From Prosthecobacter sp. (GTDB taxonomy: Bacteria; Verrucomicrobiota; Verrucomicrobiia; Verrucomicrobiales; Verrucomicrobiaceae), in contig NZ_JAXMIH010000014.1 of assembly GCF_034366625.1 (NCBI RefSeq), positions 186,001-250,000 on the forward strand: DNA of 64,000 bases, in the 5' to 3' direction. The notes under the pieces were generated by a model. The model ran no database searches. It saw only the letters and a list, made by a program, of their open reading frames with translations, and was not told the DNA's origin. The translations under genes were made by a program, and so were the position numbers. Of the stretch, positions 16,700 through 24,320 are shown piece by piece. Position 1 is the stretch's first letter. Each line of letters begins with the position of its first letter.

Positions 16700-17386
16700 A
16701 TGGGCAACGATTCCACAGAACCTCTCACCGGCTGTGCGCAGCCAGCACCTGAGATATTTGCTGGCCGGTTCATCACACTCACTCCACTCGATGTCGTGCA
16801 GGACGTGGAGGAACTCTTCGCCATCTCGCACGCCGATAACGCCACCCGCCAGCTATGGTGCCACATGCCACGCGGCCCGTTTGCGGATGTTCACGAGCAC
16901 GCCGCCTTCCTCCGTGAATGGCAGGCCACGCCAAACGTGATCGCCTTCACTGTGTGCGACACCTCCACGCAACGCATCCTCGGCAGCATCTCGTTGATGA
17001 GCATCCGCGCCGAGCACGGAGTGGCCGAACTCGGCAACATCTGGTATGCGCCGGCCGCGCAACGCACCAAGGCCAACACCGAGGCCTGCTTTCTGCTGCT
17101 GCGTCACTGTTTCGAAAAACTGCGCTACCGCCGCATGGAATGGAAGTGCGATGCCCGCAACGAACGCAGCCGCCGCGCCGCGCTTCGCCTCGGTTTCATG
17201 TTCGAGGGCATCTTCCGCCAGCACATGATCATCAAGGGTGAAAACCGCGACACCGCCTGGTTTGCCATGCTTGATCACGAATGGCCGCGCATCGGTGCGG
17301 CGATGCACCGCTGGCTTTACGAGGATGATTCGTTCTCGCTGGCTCGAATTATTGGCGATGGCGGCAGCGTACTCACCCGCGCATGA
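16700..17386 (+). CDS. RimJ/RimL-type GNAT acetyltransferase
   Basis: 228 residues from ATG 16700; the longer open frame upstream overlaps OsmC and is not used. Features are FAGRFITLTPLDVVQDVEELF, RILGSISLMSIRAEHGVAELGNIWYAP, LLLRHCFEKLRYRRMEWKCDARNERSRRAALRLGF and EGIFRQHMIIKGENRDTAWF. This is the pattern of Acetyltransf_3 proteins related to YjhQ/YdhI-type enzymes acting on N-termini or small molecules. The stop overlaps the next gene by 4 bp (ATGA). Confidence 0.88.
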   Translation: MGNDSTEPLTGCAQPAPEIFAGRFITLTPLDVVQDVEELFAISHADNATRQLWCHMPRGPFADVHEHAAFLREWQATPNVIAFTVCDTSTQRILGSISLMSIRAEHGVAELGNIWYAPAAQRTKANTEACFLLLRHCFEKLRYRRMEWKCDARNERSRRAALRLGFMFEGIFRQHMIIKGENRDTAWFAMLDHEWPRIGAAMHRWLYEDDSFSLARIIGDGGSVLTRA

Positions 17387-18522
17387 AACTCGCCCTGTTC
17401 ATTCTCCTTGCCGCGTCCTTTGTTTCCGCCGCTGAGACACCGAAGCCCAAACCCAAGCCGGAGTTTCAATACCAGACCGAGGGCATCCAGATCAGCATCC
17501 CCACGGCGGACGAGCCGCGCGTGACACAATTTGGCCCGGAGTCGGTCAAGGCTGCTGTGAAGTATCTGGAGGAGGGCGCGATCTCGTGGGTGCGGGAGAA
17601 ATCCTGCGTGAACTGCCACACCACCGGCCCCTACCTCACGGAGCGGCCAGCGTTGATCCCGCTGCTCGGCAAGGCGAACGAGGAGATCTTGGCCGACTTC
17701 GTCGAGTTCGTGCCGAAGGAGATCAAGGAGGTGAAGGAGACGGCGACCAAAAGCGGCCACAGGCACTATCCAGCCGCCTTCACCAGCGTGTGGCGCTCGT
17801 TGGGCCTCGCGGAGTGGGACAAGCACGTCACGCGCAAAACTTCGGAGCACACGGAAAAGTCGCTGCGGGACATGTTTGAGCGCCAGTCTGCCAGCGGAGC
17901 CTTCGTGAGCCACGGCGAGGTGGAGATCCCGCACATCACAACCGACTTCGAGCTTTCCCTGCAAGCCGCCCGCGCCATCACGGCGGCTCCAGGCTGGCTC
18001 TCCGGTCTCAAGGACGAAAAAATCATCGCCAAGGTCGGCAAGCTCAAGGCGTGGCTGAAACAGCCCGAACTCAAAAACGACTTCGACCGCGTTTTGCAGC
18101 TCCAACTGGCCGTTTATTTCCCGGAGCTCGTTTCATCCGAAGAACGCGAATCCGCGCTCGCGTTGCTTTCCTCCAGGCAGCACGCCGACGGCGGCTGGAG
18201 CACGCGGGACTTCTCCGCGCTGAACGACTGGCACTTCGAGATCAGTGACACAGTCTCCAAGCTCATCACCAGCCTGCCAGATGCCGCGAAACCGGAGAGC
18301 GATGCCTACATGACAGCCATCGCCATCGTGCTGATGCGCCAAAACGATGTGCCGGTGAAGGATGAACGCATCCAGCGTGGCATCGCTTGGCTCAAAAAAG
18401 AGCAGCGCGTGAGCGGCCGCTGGTGGATGCACTCGCTCTATCGCGGAAACTACCACTACATCACCTACATCGCGACGTGCCAGGCACTGAAGGCGCTCGC
18501 GCTGTGTGATGAGCTCCAATAG
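17383..18522 (+). CDS. Secreted squalene-cyclase-like toroid protein with a CxxCH haem-binding motif
   Basis: 379 residues with a signal peptide (to about residue 17) and a Pro/Lys-rich linker. A c-type haem motif CVNCH is at 75-79. The rest is made of alpha-hairpin repeats of the prenyltransferase/squalene-cyclase toroid type, including HADGGWSTRDFS, GIAWLKKEQRVSGRWWMHSL and YHYITYIATCQALKAL. There is no complete cytochrome c domain and no DXDD cyclase acid motif that I can see, so it is unlikely to be a true cyclase. Similar proteins occur among exported multidomain proteins of Planctomycetes and Verrucomicrobiota with unknown roles. It is convergent with the AraC gene, 3 bp apart. Confidence 0.75.
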   Translation: MKLALFILLAASFVSAAETPKPKPKPEFQYQTEGIQISIPTADEPRVTQFGPESVKAAVKYLEEGAISWVREKSCVNCHTTGPYLTERPALIPLLGKANEEILADFVEFVPKEIKEVKETATKSGHRHYPAAFTSVWRSLGLAEWDKHVTRKTSEHTEKSLRDMFERQSASGAFVSHGEVEIPHITTDFELSLQAARAITAAPGWLSGLKDEKIIAKVGKLKAWLKQPELKNDFDRVLQLQLAVYFPELVSSEERESALALLSSRQHADGGWSTRDFSALNDWHFEISDTVSKLITSLPDAAKPESDAYMTAIAIVLMRQNDVPVKDERIQRGIAWLKKEQRVSGRWWMHSLYRGNYHYITYIATCQALKALALCDELQ

Positions 18523-18525
18523 CAC

Positions 18526-19329
18526 TCACCTCCGCATCCGCCGATACGCCGCAGGCGATTCGCCCATGCGCTTGCGGAAATGCTGAGTGAAACTGCTCGC
18601 ATCCACAAAGCCGCACTGCTGCGCGATCTCGCTTGCGGTCAGGCTTGTCTCCTCCAGCAGCCGCACCGCCGCCAGCACCCGTGTCTTGAGCAAAAACTCC
18701 TGCGGGGTGATGCCAAACGCGCTCTGAAACCGGCGCTGAAGCTGTCGCAACGATTGTCCGCAGGATTTGGCCACGTCTTCGATCAACAGCGGCTTCGAGA
18801 AGTCACGACGGATGATTTCGACGGCTTGCGCCACGGTTTGAAACACCGGCAGCAGTCGTTCCGCCTCGTCTGGCCTGCGCAGCGTGCCCATCACGCCTTG
18901 CACGCGGCGCCGTTTGTCAAAGAGCGGCAGCTTCGTCACCAAAAACCAGTCCGGGATGCCCTGCGAGTCCCACCACAGCTCAATGCGCTCAATCACCTCC
19001 GCCTTGCCCGCCAGGAGGCGCTTGTCGTCATCCACATAGGCCTGCGCCATCGTGTCGGGATTGATGTCGAAGTCCGTGCGGCCGATGAACTCCGAGTCGT
19101 CGCGCATTTGATAGCGTTGCAGCAGCCCCTGGCTGGCAAACATGAGATGCCCCGTCTTGTTCTTGGCGAAGAAATACACACCCGGGATGTGATCAAACAG
19201 CCGCTGAAACAGCAGCGTCGGTTCCAGCGCGGCCATCCACGCGTTGCGGTCCCTGCGCCAGCGGGCGATTTCCGCCGCCGGGCGCTTGGGACGCTCACGG
19301 GGTTTGAGAGGTGTCGCATTTCGCATCAT
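18526..19329 (-). CDS. PAS domain-containing AraC family transcriptional regulator
   Basis: 267 residues from the ATG at 19329; a second ATG at 19326 is equally possible. The N-terminal part is a PAS-type sensor (FQRLFDHIPGVYFFAKNKTGHLMFASQG, FIGRTDFDINP, VQGVMGTLRRPDE). The C-terminal 100 residues are the double helix-turn-helix of AraC/XylS regulators, ending AGQSFTQHF-like (FVDASSFTQHFRKRMGESPAAYRRMR). It is divergent from the HUMPS decarboxylase gene, with 56 bp between starts, so it likely controls that gene and the dehydrogenase behind it. The ligand is unknown. Confidence 0.9.
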   Translation of the reverse strand: MMRNATPLKPRERPKRPAAEIARWRRDRNAWMAALEPTLLFQRLFDHIPGVYFFAKNKTGHLMFASQGLLQRYQMRDDSEFIGRTDFDINPDTMAQAYVDDDKRLLAGKAEVIERIELWWDSQGIPDWFLVTKLPLFDKRRRVQGVMGTLRRPDEAERLLPVFQTVAQAVEIIRRDFSKPLLIEDVAKSCGQSLRQLQRRFQSAFGITPQEFLLKTRVLAAVRLLEETSLTASEIAQQCGFVDASSFTQHFRKRMGESPAAYRRMRR

Positions 19330-19385
19330 CTTTGTCGTGACGATGGTGCATGGTTCTGCGTTAATCTGCAACCTCGCAGCCAACC

Positions 19386-20084
19386 ATGAAACCCATCGTC
19401 CAAATCTCCCTCGACCTCACCAACATCGACGAAGCGCTCGAAACCGCCGCTCTCGCCATGCGCGCCGGAGTGGACTGGCTGGAAGCAGGCACCCCGCTCA
19501 TCCTCGCCGAAGGTCTGCATGGTGTGCGCGCTTTGAGAAAAGCCTTCCCCAACACCCCGATCGTCGCCGACCTCAAAACGATGGATGGCGGCTATCTCGA
19601 AGCCGAGATGATGGCCAAGGCTGGTGCCACCCATGTCGTCGTGATGGCCCGTGCGCACGCCGAGACGATCAAATGTGTCGTCAAAGCCGGCAAAGATTTC
19701 GGCTGCAAGGTCATGGGCGACAACATGATCTGCGAAAGCATGATCGACGGCGCAAAGTTTCTCGAAGACCTCGGCTGCGACTACGTCATCCACCACATCG
19801 GCTATGACGAGCGTCGTGGCATCGCCGCTGCTGGCAAACGCATGCCCAGCCCGCTCGACCAGCTCCGCGAAGTCGTCAATGCCGTGAAAATTCCGGTGCA
19901 AGCCGTCGGCGGCCTCAGCTTGGAGCAGGCGATTCAGTGTCCGAAGTATGGCGCACCTCTCGTCGTGCTCGGCGCGCCGCTCACCATCGACGCCGACGCC
20001 TTCAAAACGGCGGATGGCAATCTAGAAGCCTCCCTGCGCATGATTTGCGAGGCCGTGCATGCCCAGGACATTCCCGCTTTCTAA
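19386..20084 (+). CDS. HUMPS-family (hexulose-phosphate synthase / keto-acid phosphate decarboxylase) TIM barrel
   Basis: 232 residues of the orotidine-monophosphate-decarboxylase superfamily. The diagnostic metal- and substrate-binding motif is VADLKTMDGG (Asp62-x-Lys64-x-x-Asp67), and the C-terminal phosphate loop is QAVGGLSLEQA...VVLGAPLT. The family contains 3-hexulose-6-phosphate synthase and 3-keto-L-gulonate-6-phosphate decarboxylase (UlaD). The usual partner 6-phospho-3-hexuloisomerase is absent here, and the neighbours are an alcohol dehydrogenase and PdxA. A decarboxylase acting on a phosphorylated 3-keto sugar acid therefore seems more likely than formaldehyde fixation. That is inference. 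Confidence 0.85.
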   Translation: MKPIVQISLDLTNIDEALETAALAMRAGVDWLEAGTPLILAEGLHGVRALRKAFPNTPIVADLKTMDGGYLEAEMMAKAGATHVVVMARAHAETIKCVVKAGKDFGCKVMGDNMICESMIDGAKFLEDLGCDYVIHHIGYDERRGIAAAGKRMPSPLDQLREVVNAVKIPVQAVGGLSLEQAIQCPKYGAPLVVLGAPLTIDADAFKTADGNLEASLRMICEAVHAQDIPAF

Positions 20085-20102
20085 TTTTACCTTCTCCCAA
20101 CC

Positions 20103-21131
20103 ATGAAATCCGCCGCCGTCGTCAACTTCGCGCCTGAAAAGGGCTCCGTCGAAATCCGTGAGATCGAAAAGCCCACCATCGGAGCCGAGGATGTGCTCCT
20201 TGAAGTCGCCAATGTCGGCGTCTGCGGCTCGGATCTGCATCAGTGGACGGCCGATCACTCCTGGCCGGTGAATTACCCCGTCGTGCTCGGGCATGAGTTC
20301 GGTGGGCACATCATTGAGGTCGGCAAGGACGTGGAAGGATGGAAGGAAGGCGACCGCGTTGTCTCCGAAACAGCGGCGATCATTTCCAAAGACAATCCGA
20401 TGACCCGTCGCGGTCTCTACAACCTCGACAACACCCGCAAAGGCTTCGGCTACGGCGTGAACGGCGCGATGACGAAGTATGTGCGCGTCCCCAGTCGCAT
20501 CCTGCATCATGTGCCGGATCAGCTTCCCTTCGAGCAGGCATGCCTCACCGAGCCCTGCTGTGTCGCCTACAATGCCGTCGTCAAAAACGCCCGCATCGAA
20601 CCCGGCGATCGTGTCGTTGTGCTCGGCCCAGGCACCATCGGCATCCTCTGCGCCGCGATGGCGAAGCAATGCGGTGCGCAGGTCGCCATCGTCGGACTTC
20701 AACAGGACGCGCATCGTCTTGAACTCGCCCGCAAACACTACGGCTGCGAGGTCATCATAGGCGACGCGAAGCCCTGGTCGATGGAACGCGACGGCCTCGG
20801 CTGCGATGGCGTCATCGACGCCGCCGGAGCCAGCGTCACGCTCAAGATCGCCCTCGACATCGTCCGCCCTGCCGGCTGGATCAGCAAAGTCGGCTGGGGT
20901 CCGCAGCCACTCGGTTTCAACATGGATCCACTCGTACAGAAGAACATCACCCTGCAAGGCAGTTTCAGCCACAACTGGCCCATCTGGGAGCGCGTCATCG
21001 CGTTGCTCAGCAGCGGCCAGTTTGATGTGAAGCCCATCATCGGCGGCGTCTGGCCCGTGACCGAGTGGCACGAGGCCTTTGAAAAAATGCACAAGGGCGA
21101 GGTGGTGAAGAGCGTGCTGCGACCGGTGTGA
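20103..21131 (+). CDS. Zinc-dependent medium-chain alcohol/polyol dehydrogenase lacking the structural-zinc cysteines
   Basis: 342 residues. The catalytic zinc site is intact: Cys41 (GVCGSDLH), His64-Glu65 (LGHEFGG) and the later EPCCVAYN. The NAD(P) fold shows VVVLGPGTIGILCA. In the lobe where relatives have four cysteines (CGxCxxCxxGxxNxC before RRGFGYGVNGA), this protein reads SKDNPMTRRGLYNLDNTRKG, so the structural zinc site is lost. It lies 18 bp after the HUMPS gene and is almost certainly co-transcribed with it. It probably oxidises a polyol or sugar-acid hydroxyl. The exact substrate is unknown. Confidence 0.9.
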   Translation: MKSAAVVNFAPEKGSVEIREIEKPTIGAEDVLLEVANVGVCGSDLHQWTADHSWPVNYPVVLGHEFGGHIIEVGKDVEGWKEGDRVVSETAAIISKDNPMTRRGLYNLDNTRKGFGYGVNGAMTKYVRVPSRILHHVPDQLPFEQACLTEPCCVAYNAVVKNARIEPGDRVVVLGPGTIGILCAAMAKQCGAQVAIVGLQQDAHRLELARKHYGCEVIIGDAKPWSMERDGLGCDGVIDAAGASVTLKIALDIVRPAGWISKVGWGPQPLGFNMDPLVQKNITLQGSFSHNWPIWERVIALLSSGQFDVKPIIGGVWPVTEWHEAFEKMHKGEVVKSVLRPV

Positions 21132-21140
21132 GCCGAGTCT

Positions 21141-22136
21141 TCACGCAGCCATCTTCGCGGCGAGCTTCACCGCTTCCACGAGACTGCTGCCATTGGCTTT
21201 GCCCTGCCAGGCGATGTCGCAGGCAGTGCCGTGATCGACGCTGGTGCGGGGCACTGGAAGGCCAAGCGTGGTGTTGACGGCGGTGTCGAAAGCGAGGGCT
21301 TTGAGCGGGATGAGCGCCTGGTCGTGATACATGCAGATATAAGCATCCACACTGCGGCGCTTGGCTGCGATGAAGGCCGTGTCGGGCGGCAGCGGGCCTT
21401 CGATGGTGATGCCTTTGGCGCGCGCGGCTTCGATGGCAGGAGCGATGATGTTTTCCTCCTCGCCACGGCCGAAGAGACCGTGCTCACCTGCGTGAGGATT
21501 GAGGCCGAGAACGGCGATCCTCGGCTTTTTGCCAAGCGCACGCTGAACAGAATCCACGGTGAGTTCGATGACGTCCAAAATGCGCGCGGTCGTCAGCGCG
21601 GGCACCACGTCCTGATAGCCGATGTGGACGGTGACGAGGCTGCAAATCATCTCCGCTGAGAAAAACGTCATGCAGGAGCGTTCGGCGGCCATTTTCTCGG
21701 CAAACATCTCGGTATGGCCAGGATGCTTGATGCCTGCGGCGTGGAGCGCCTCTTTGTTGAGTGGCGCGGTGGCCACAGCGGCGACTTGCTTCGCCAAGGC
21801 GGCCTGGATGCTCTTCTCGACGTAGCGATACCCTGCCGCGCCGGTTTTGGCGCTCACGATTCCGGGCATGAAGTCCTCGGCATCAAAACCAAAGAGGTCG
21901 AGCACCGCAGGGCCGTCGATGGAGTCGCATTTCTCCGCCCATTCGATCTCGGAAATGATGCGTTTGGGAGCGGGAAGATTCGTCTGACGTGCGCAACGGG
22001 CGAGGAGCCTGGCATCGCCAAAGATGACGGGCGTGGCGATGGCGCAGACCTCTTCGTTGGCGAGGAGCTGCAGGCAGACTTCAGGTCCGACCCCGGCGGG
22101 GTCGCCCATGGTGACGGCGATGAGTGGTTTGGGCAT
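21141..22136 (-). CDS. pdxA: 4-hydroxythreonine-4-phosphate dehydrogenase family protein (PdxA/PdxA2)
   Basis: 331 residues, full length. Family motifs are VTMGDPAGVGPEV at the start, TAPLNKEALHAAGIKHPGHTEMFA (substrate loop, about 123-146), VTVHIGYQDV, LGLNPHAGEHG and YHDQALIPLK, which hold the metal-binding histidines. PdxA makes 2-amino-3-oxo-4-phosphobutanoate for pyridoxal phosphate. PdxA2 relatives instead oxidise phosphorylated tetronates. The gene is convergent with the dehydrogenase, with 9 bp between stops. With a HUMPS decarboxylase nearby, both the biosynthetic and the PdxA2 readings remain open. Confidence 0.9.
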   Translation of the reverse strand: MPKPLIAVTMGDPAGVGPEVCLQLLANEEVCAIATPVIFGDARLLARCARQTNLPAPKRIISEIEWAEKCDSIDGPAVLDLFGFDAEDFMPGIVSAKTGAAGYRYVEKSIQAALAKQVAAVATAPLNKEALHAAGIKHPGHTEMFAEKMAAERSCMTFFSAEMICSLVTVHIGYQDVVPALTTARILDVIELTVDSVQRALGKKPRIAVLGLNPHAGEHGLFGRGEEENIIAPAIEAARAKGITIEGPLPPDTAFIAAKRRSVDAYICMYHDQALIPLKALAFDTAVNTTLGLPVPRTSVDHGTACDIAWQGKANGSSLVEAVKLAAKMAA

Positions 22137-22231
22137 GAATCAGTAAGTTGAACTGGCGGCGGCACCGCAGCGGGCCGACCACCATGCCGTGATGAACGGC
22201 ATGAGCAAGGTGGCGATGGAAGAGCGCTTAA

Positions 22232-22648
22232 TCATGCCGCCCTCGTGATGAACCACTCCACCGTGGCAGAGAGCACATGCTGGCCGGATTCGTCATACAA
22301 TTCGACCACGACCTCGATCAGGGCGCGTCCTTTGGCACCCAGGTCATGTTTCAGCGCTTCGATTTGCCCAAGCTTCATCGTCACGGAAGAAGTCACGCGG
22401 CCCCTGGCTGGCTTGCGAAACTTCGACTCCAGACGCCGCACGACGGGAATGATGCCCTCCACCCCAGTGAGGTGGCGGAGCAGGAATTCGCCGCTACTGG
22501 CTTCCGCGAGTGCGAGCAGGGCGCTCGCATGAACGGTGCCGAGGTGGTTTAAATACTGGCCGCCAGGCGGGAGCGCGAGCAGATGAGGGTCCGCGGCGGT
22601 CTGGAGACCGATGAACTGATTAAAGGGAAGATCGAGGACCGTTTGCAT
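22232..22648 (-). CDS. HotDog-fold thioesterase-like protein (DUF4442/PaaI type)
   Basis: 138 residues. The pattern LNHLGTVHASALLALAEASSGEFLL is the HotDog helix of PaaI/DUF4442 thioesterases, and VVRRLESKFRKPARGRVTSSV plus ALIEVVVELYDESGQHVLSATVEWFI are the following strands. The aspartate usual in PaaI is replaced in this helix by Glu/Ser, as in DUF4442 members. Acyl-CoA thioester hydrolysis is the likely role. It stands 95 bp from pdxA on the same strand. Confidence 0.8.
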   Translation of the reverse strand: MQTVLDLPFNQFIGLQTAADPHLLALPPGGQYLNHLGTVHASALLALAEASSGEFLLRHLTGVEGIIPVVRRLESKFRKPARGRVTSSVTMKLGQIEALKHDLGAKGRALIEVVVELYDESGQHVLSATVEWFITRAA

Positions 22649-22731
22649 GGGGCTTTAATCAGGAGCAAATCCACGGATAATAACAAGCTCTTGCCGCAAT
22701 TTGATACCCACTTGACCGTTCTCTGGGCTCC

Positions 22732-23409
22732 ATGAAAATCACTGTCTCTCTCCTCCTTCTCTCCACAGCCGCCTTCGCCGCCGACTACCCACGCGTCCTT
22801 TTCTCGGACGACTTCAACGCCGAAGGCTTCGGCAAGGCCTGGGGCCATTACAAAAGCTCCAGCATCGTCAAGGGGGGCGTGCTTGTCGGCATCACCGCGC
22901 CGACCTCCGATCATTCCGCCGTCGATAACATCCGCATCGAGGGCGAGCGCGATCTCCAGGTCTCCGTGAAGTTCCGTTTCGTCAGCGACAAGGCCAAGAG
23001 CTTCAACGTGTGGTTCGACGACAAGAACTACAAAGGCTCCCACGCCGGCCACATTTGCCAGGCCACGATTTCTCCGACGAGTGTGAACCTCGCCGATGCC
23101 AAGACCGGCGGCTTCGACCTCACCGGCGGCCTCTACGAGCGCAAAAAGGCCAACCAGCTCACCGAGGACGAAAAGAAGATGCTCGCCAGCAAAGCGAAGC
23201 GCGTCCCGACAAAGGTCAGCCTCGGCGAATGGCACACTCTTGTCGTGCAGACCGAGGGTGACGCGATCCGTGTGAGCATCGACGGCAAAGACGCGGGCAG
23301 CTTCCAATCCGCCGGCATCGCGCATGACACGAAGTCGCTCATCAGCCTCACCACGAACGCTGTGGATGTGGAATACGACGATTTCAGCATCAAGGGCATG
23401 GCGAAGTAA
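22732..23409 (+). CDS. Secreted concanavalin-like (DUF1080/LamG-type) protein
   Basis: 225 residues with a signal peptide (MKITVSLLLLSTAAFA). The remainder looks like one beta-sandwich: LFSDDFNAEGFGKAWGH, SDHSAVDNIRIEGERDLQVSVKFRF, the LGEWHTLVVQTEGDAIRVSIDGKDAGSF strand pair and VDVEYDDFSI. The GEWHT-I-x-GD-x-IxVxxDGK pattern is typical of 3-keto-disaccharide-hydrolase-like (DUF1080) and LamG domains in Verrucomicrobiota and Planctomycetes. It probably binds or processes glycans outside the cytoplasm. It is convergent with the pseudopilin gene. Confidence 0.8.
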   Translation: MKITVSLLLLSTAAFAADYPRVLFSDDFNAEGFGKAWGHYKSSSIVKGGVLVGITAPTSDHSAVDNIRIEGERDLQVSVKFRFVSDKAKSFNVWFDDKNYKGSHAGHICQATISPTSVNLADAKTGGFDLTGGLYERKKANQLTEDEKKMLASKAKRVPTKVSLGEWHTLVVQTEGDAIRVSIDGKDAGSFQSAGIAHDTKSLISLTTNAVDVEYDDFSIKGMAK

Positions 23410-23421
23410 GCCTTCGCATGT

Positions 23422-24048
23422 TCACCAGTTCTTGATCCATTTGGCACCGAGTTTGGCGTCGTTCTCGGTGTCTTTGGATGTGGACATGATGTTTTTGTCA
23501 TCCTCGGCGAACGACCAGACGTCGTAGGTGGCGTTGATGTTGGTCTTCTTCTCGGCGTCGGCCTTGACGTATTGAAACGGCCTGCCGAAAGCGTCCACGA
23601 GGAAGTAATTGTTCCCCACCTTTCGCCACATGCCTTCTGGCATGTCCCGCAAGATGGCATTCTTGATTTCCTCCGCACTGACCCTGCCATCAGATTGAGG
23701 TTCTCCCTTCTCGGCGCTTCCAGCTCCTTTGACAGCGTCGTAACCATCGCCCCGGAGCGCTTGATAAAGGCATTTGGCTGCGCCAATACGATACACTTTG
23801 CCCGGCATGATCTCGGCGGTCTCATCAGGATTCACTGGTTCCGGATACTCACCATATTCCTCGCGATAGCGCTCCAAGGCGGACTCGATGCTCTGCTTGG
23901 TGCCTTGAGTCACGTGACGTTTGGAAGATCCTGGACTCCCACTGCTGACAACAAGCGCCGCGAGAAGAACGATGATGCCAATGACAACGAGCAGTTCCAT
24001 CAGCGTAAAGCCGCTGGCACCACGAGCACGTTCTATGTCGGGATTCAT
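23422..24048 (-). CDS. Type II secretion/type IV pilin-like pseudopilin (GspG type)
   Basis: 208 residues. The prepilin peptidase site and N-methylation helix are clear: short basic leader, then G13/F14 followed by FTLMELLVVIGIIVLLAALVV with Glu at mature position 5. The globular part contains IESALERYREEYGEYPEP and VDAFGRPFQY, typical of GspG-like major pseudopilins. A set of isolated pseudopilins of this kind is common in Verrucomicrobiota and Planctomycetes. No other secretion gene is adjacent, so the system it serves is not known. Confidence 0.88.
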   Translation of the reverse strand: MNPDIERARGASGFTLMELLVVIGIIVLLAALVVSSGSPGSSKRHVTQGTKQSIESALERYREEYGEYPEPVNPDETAEIMPGKVYRIGAAKCLYQALRGDGYDAVKGAGSAEKGEPQSDGRVSAEEIKNAILRDMPEGMWRKVGNNYFLVDAFGRPFQYVKADAEKKTNINATYDVWSFAEDDKNIMSTSKDTENDAKLGAKWIKNW

Positions 24049-24320
24049 GCAGCACAGTAACTCTTTTCAAAACCCTGCCAAGCCTGCATCATGACGATGC
24101 ATCGCGCGTGGAACTGCGGCATCTCTGTCTTAGCCAACCCCTGTTCCACCAATGCCTATTCGTTACTGCTCCGCCACGGTTCGCACGGCGCGCTCGATCC
24201 AGTTTTCGAGGCCTTTGCCTTGCTCCGGATGCGGGCTGCAGGCACAAATTGCTGAGGAGGACGTATTTCGCACAGACTTTGTCGTGGTGAAAAACCGGCA
24301 GGCCTCGTTATGCTCGGATC
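24049..24320. other. Intergenic region between pseudopilin and SDR genes
   Basis: This 272-bp stretch separates two divergent genes and should hold both promoters. No convincing gene is seen. A core CTTTGTCGTGG lies at 24277-24287, 34 bp before the SDR start, and resembles sequences upstream of two other metabolic genes (see findings). No clear -10/-35 pair of the sigma-70 type was found. Confidence 0.5.

Noticed and set aside
24163-24260. Short minus-strand stretch reading to a stop at 24163 (ending in a plausible WIERAVRTVAEQ)
   Set aside because: It has no start codon and no recognised relative; it may be chance or an unrecognisable remnant.
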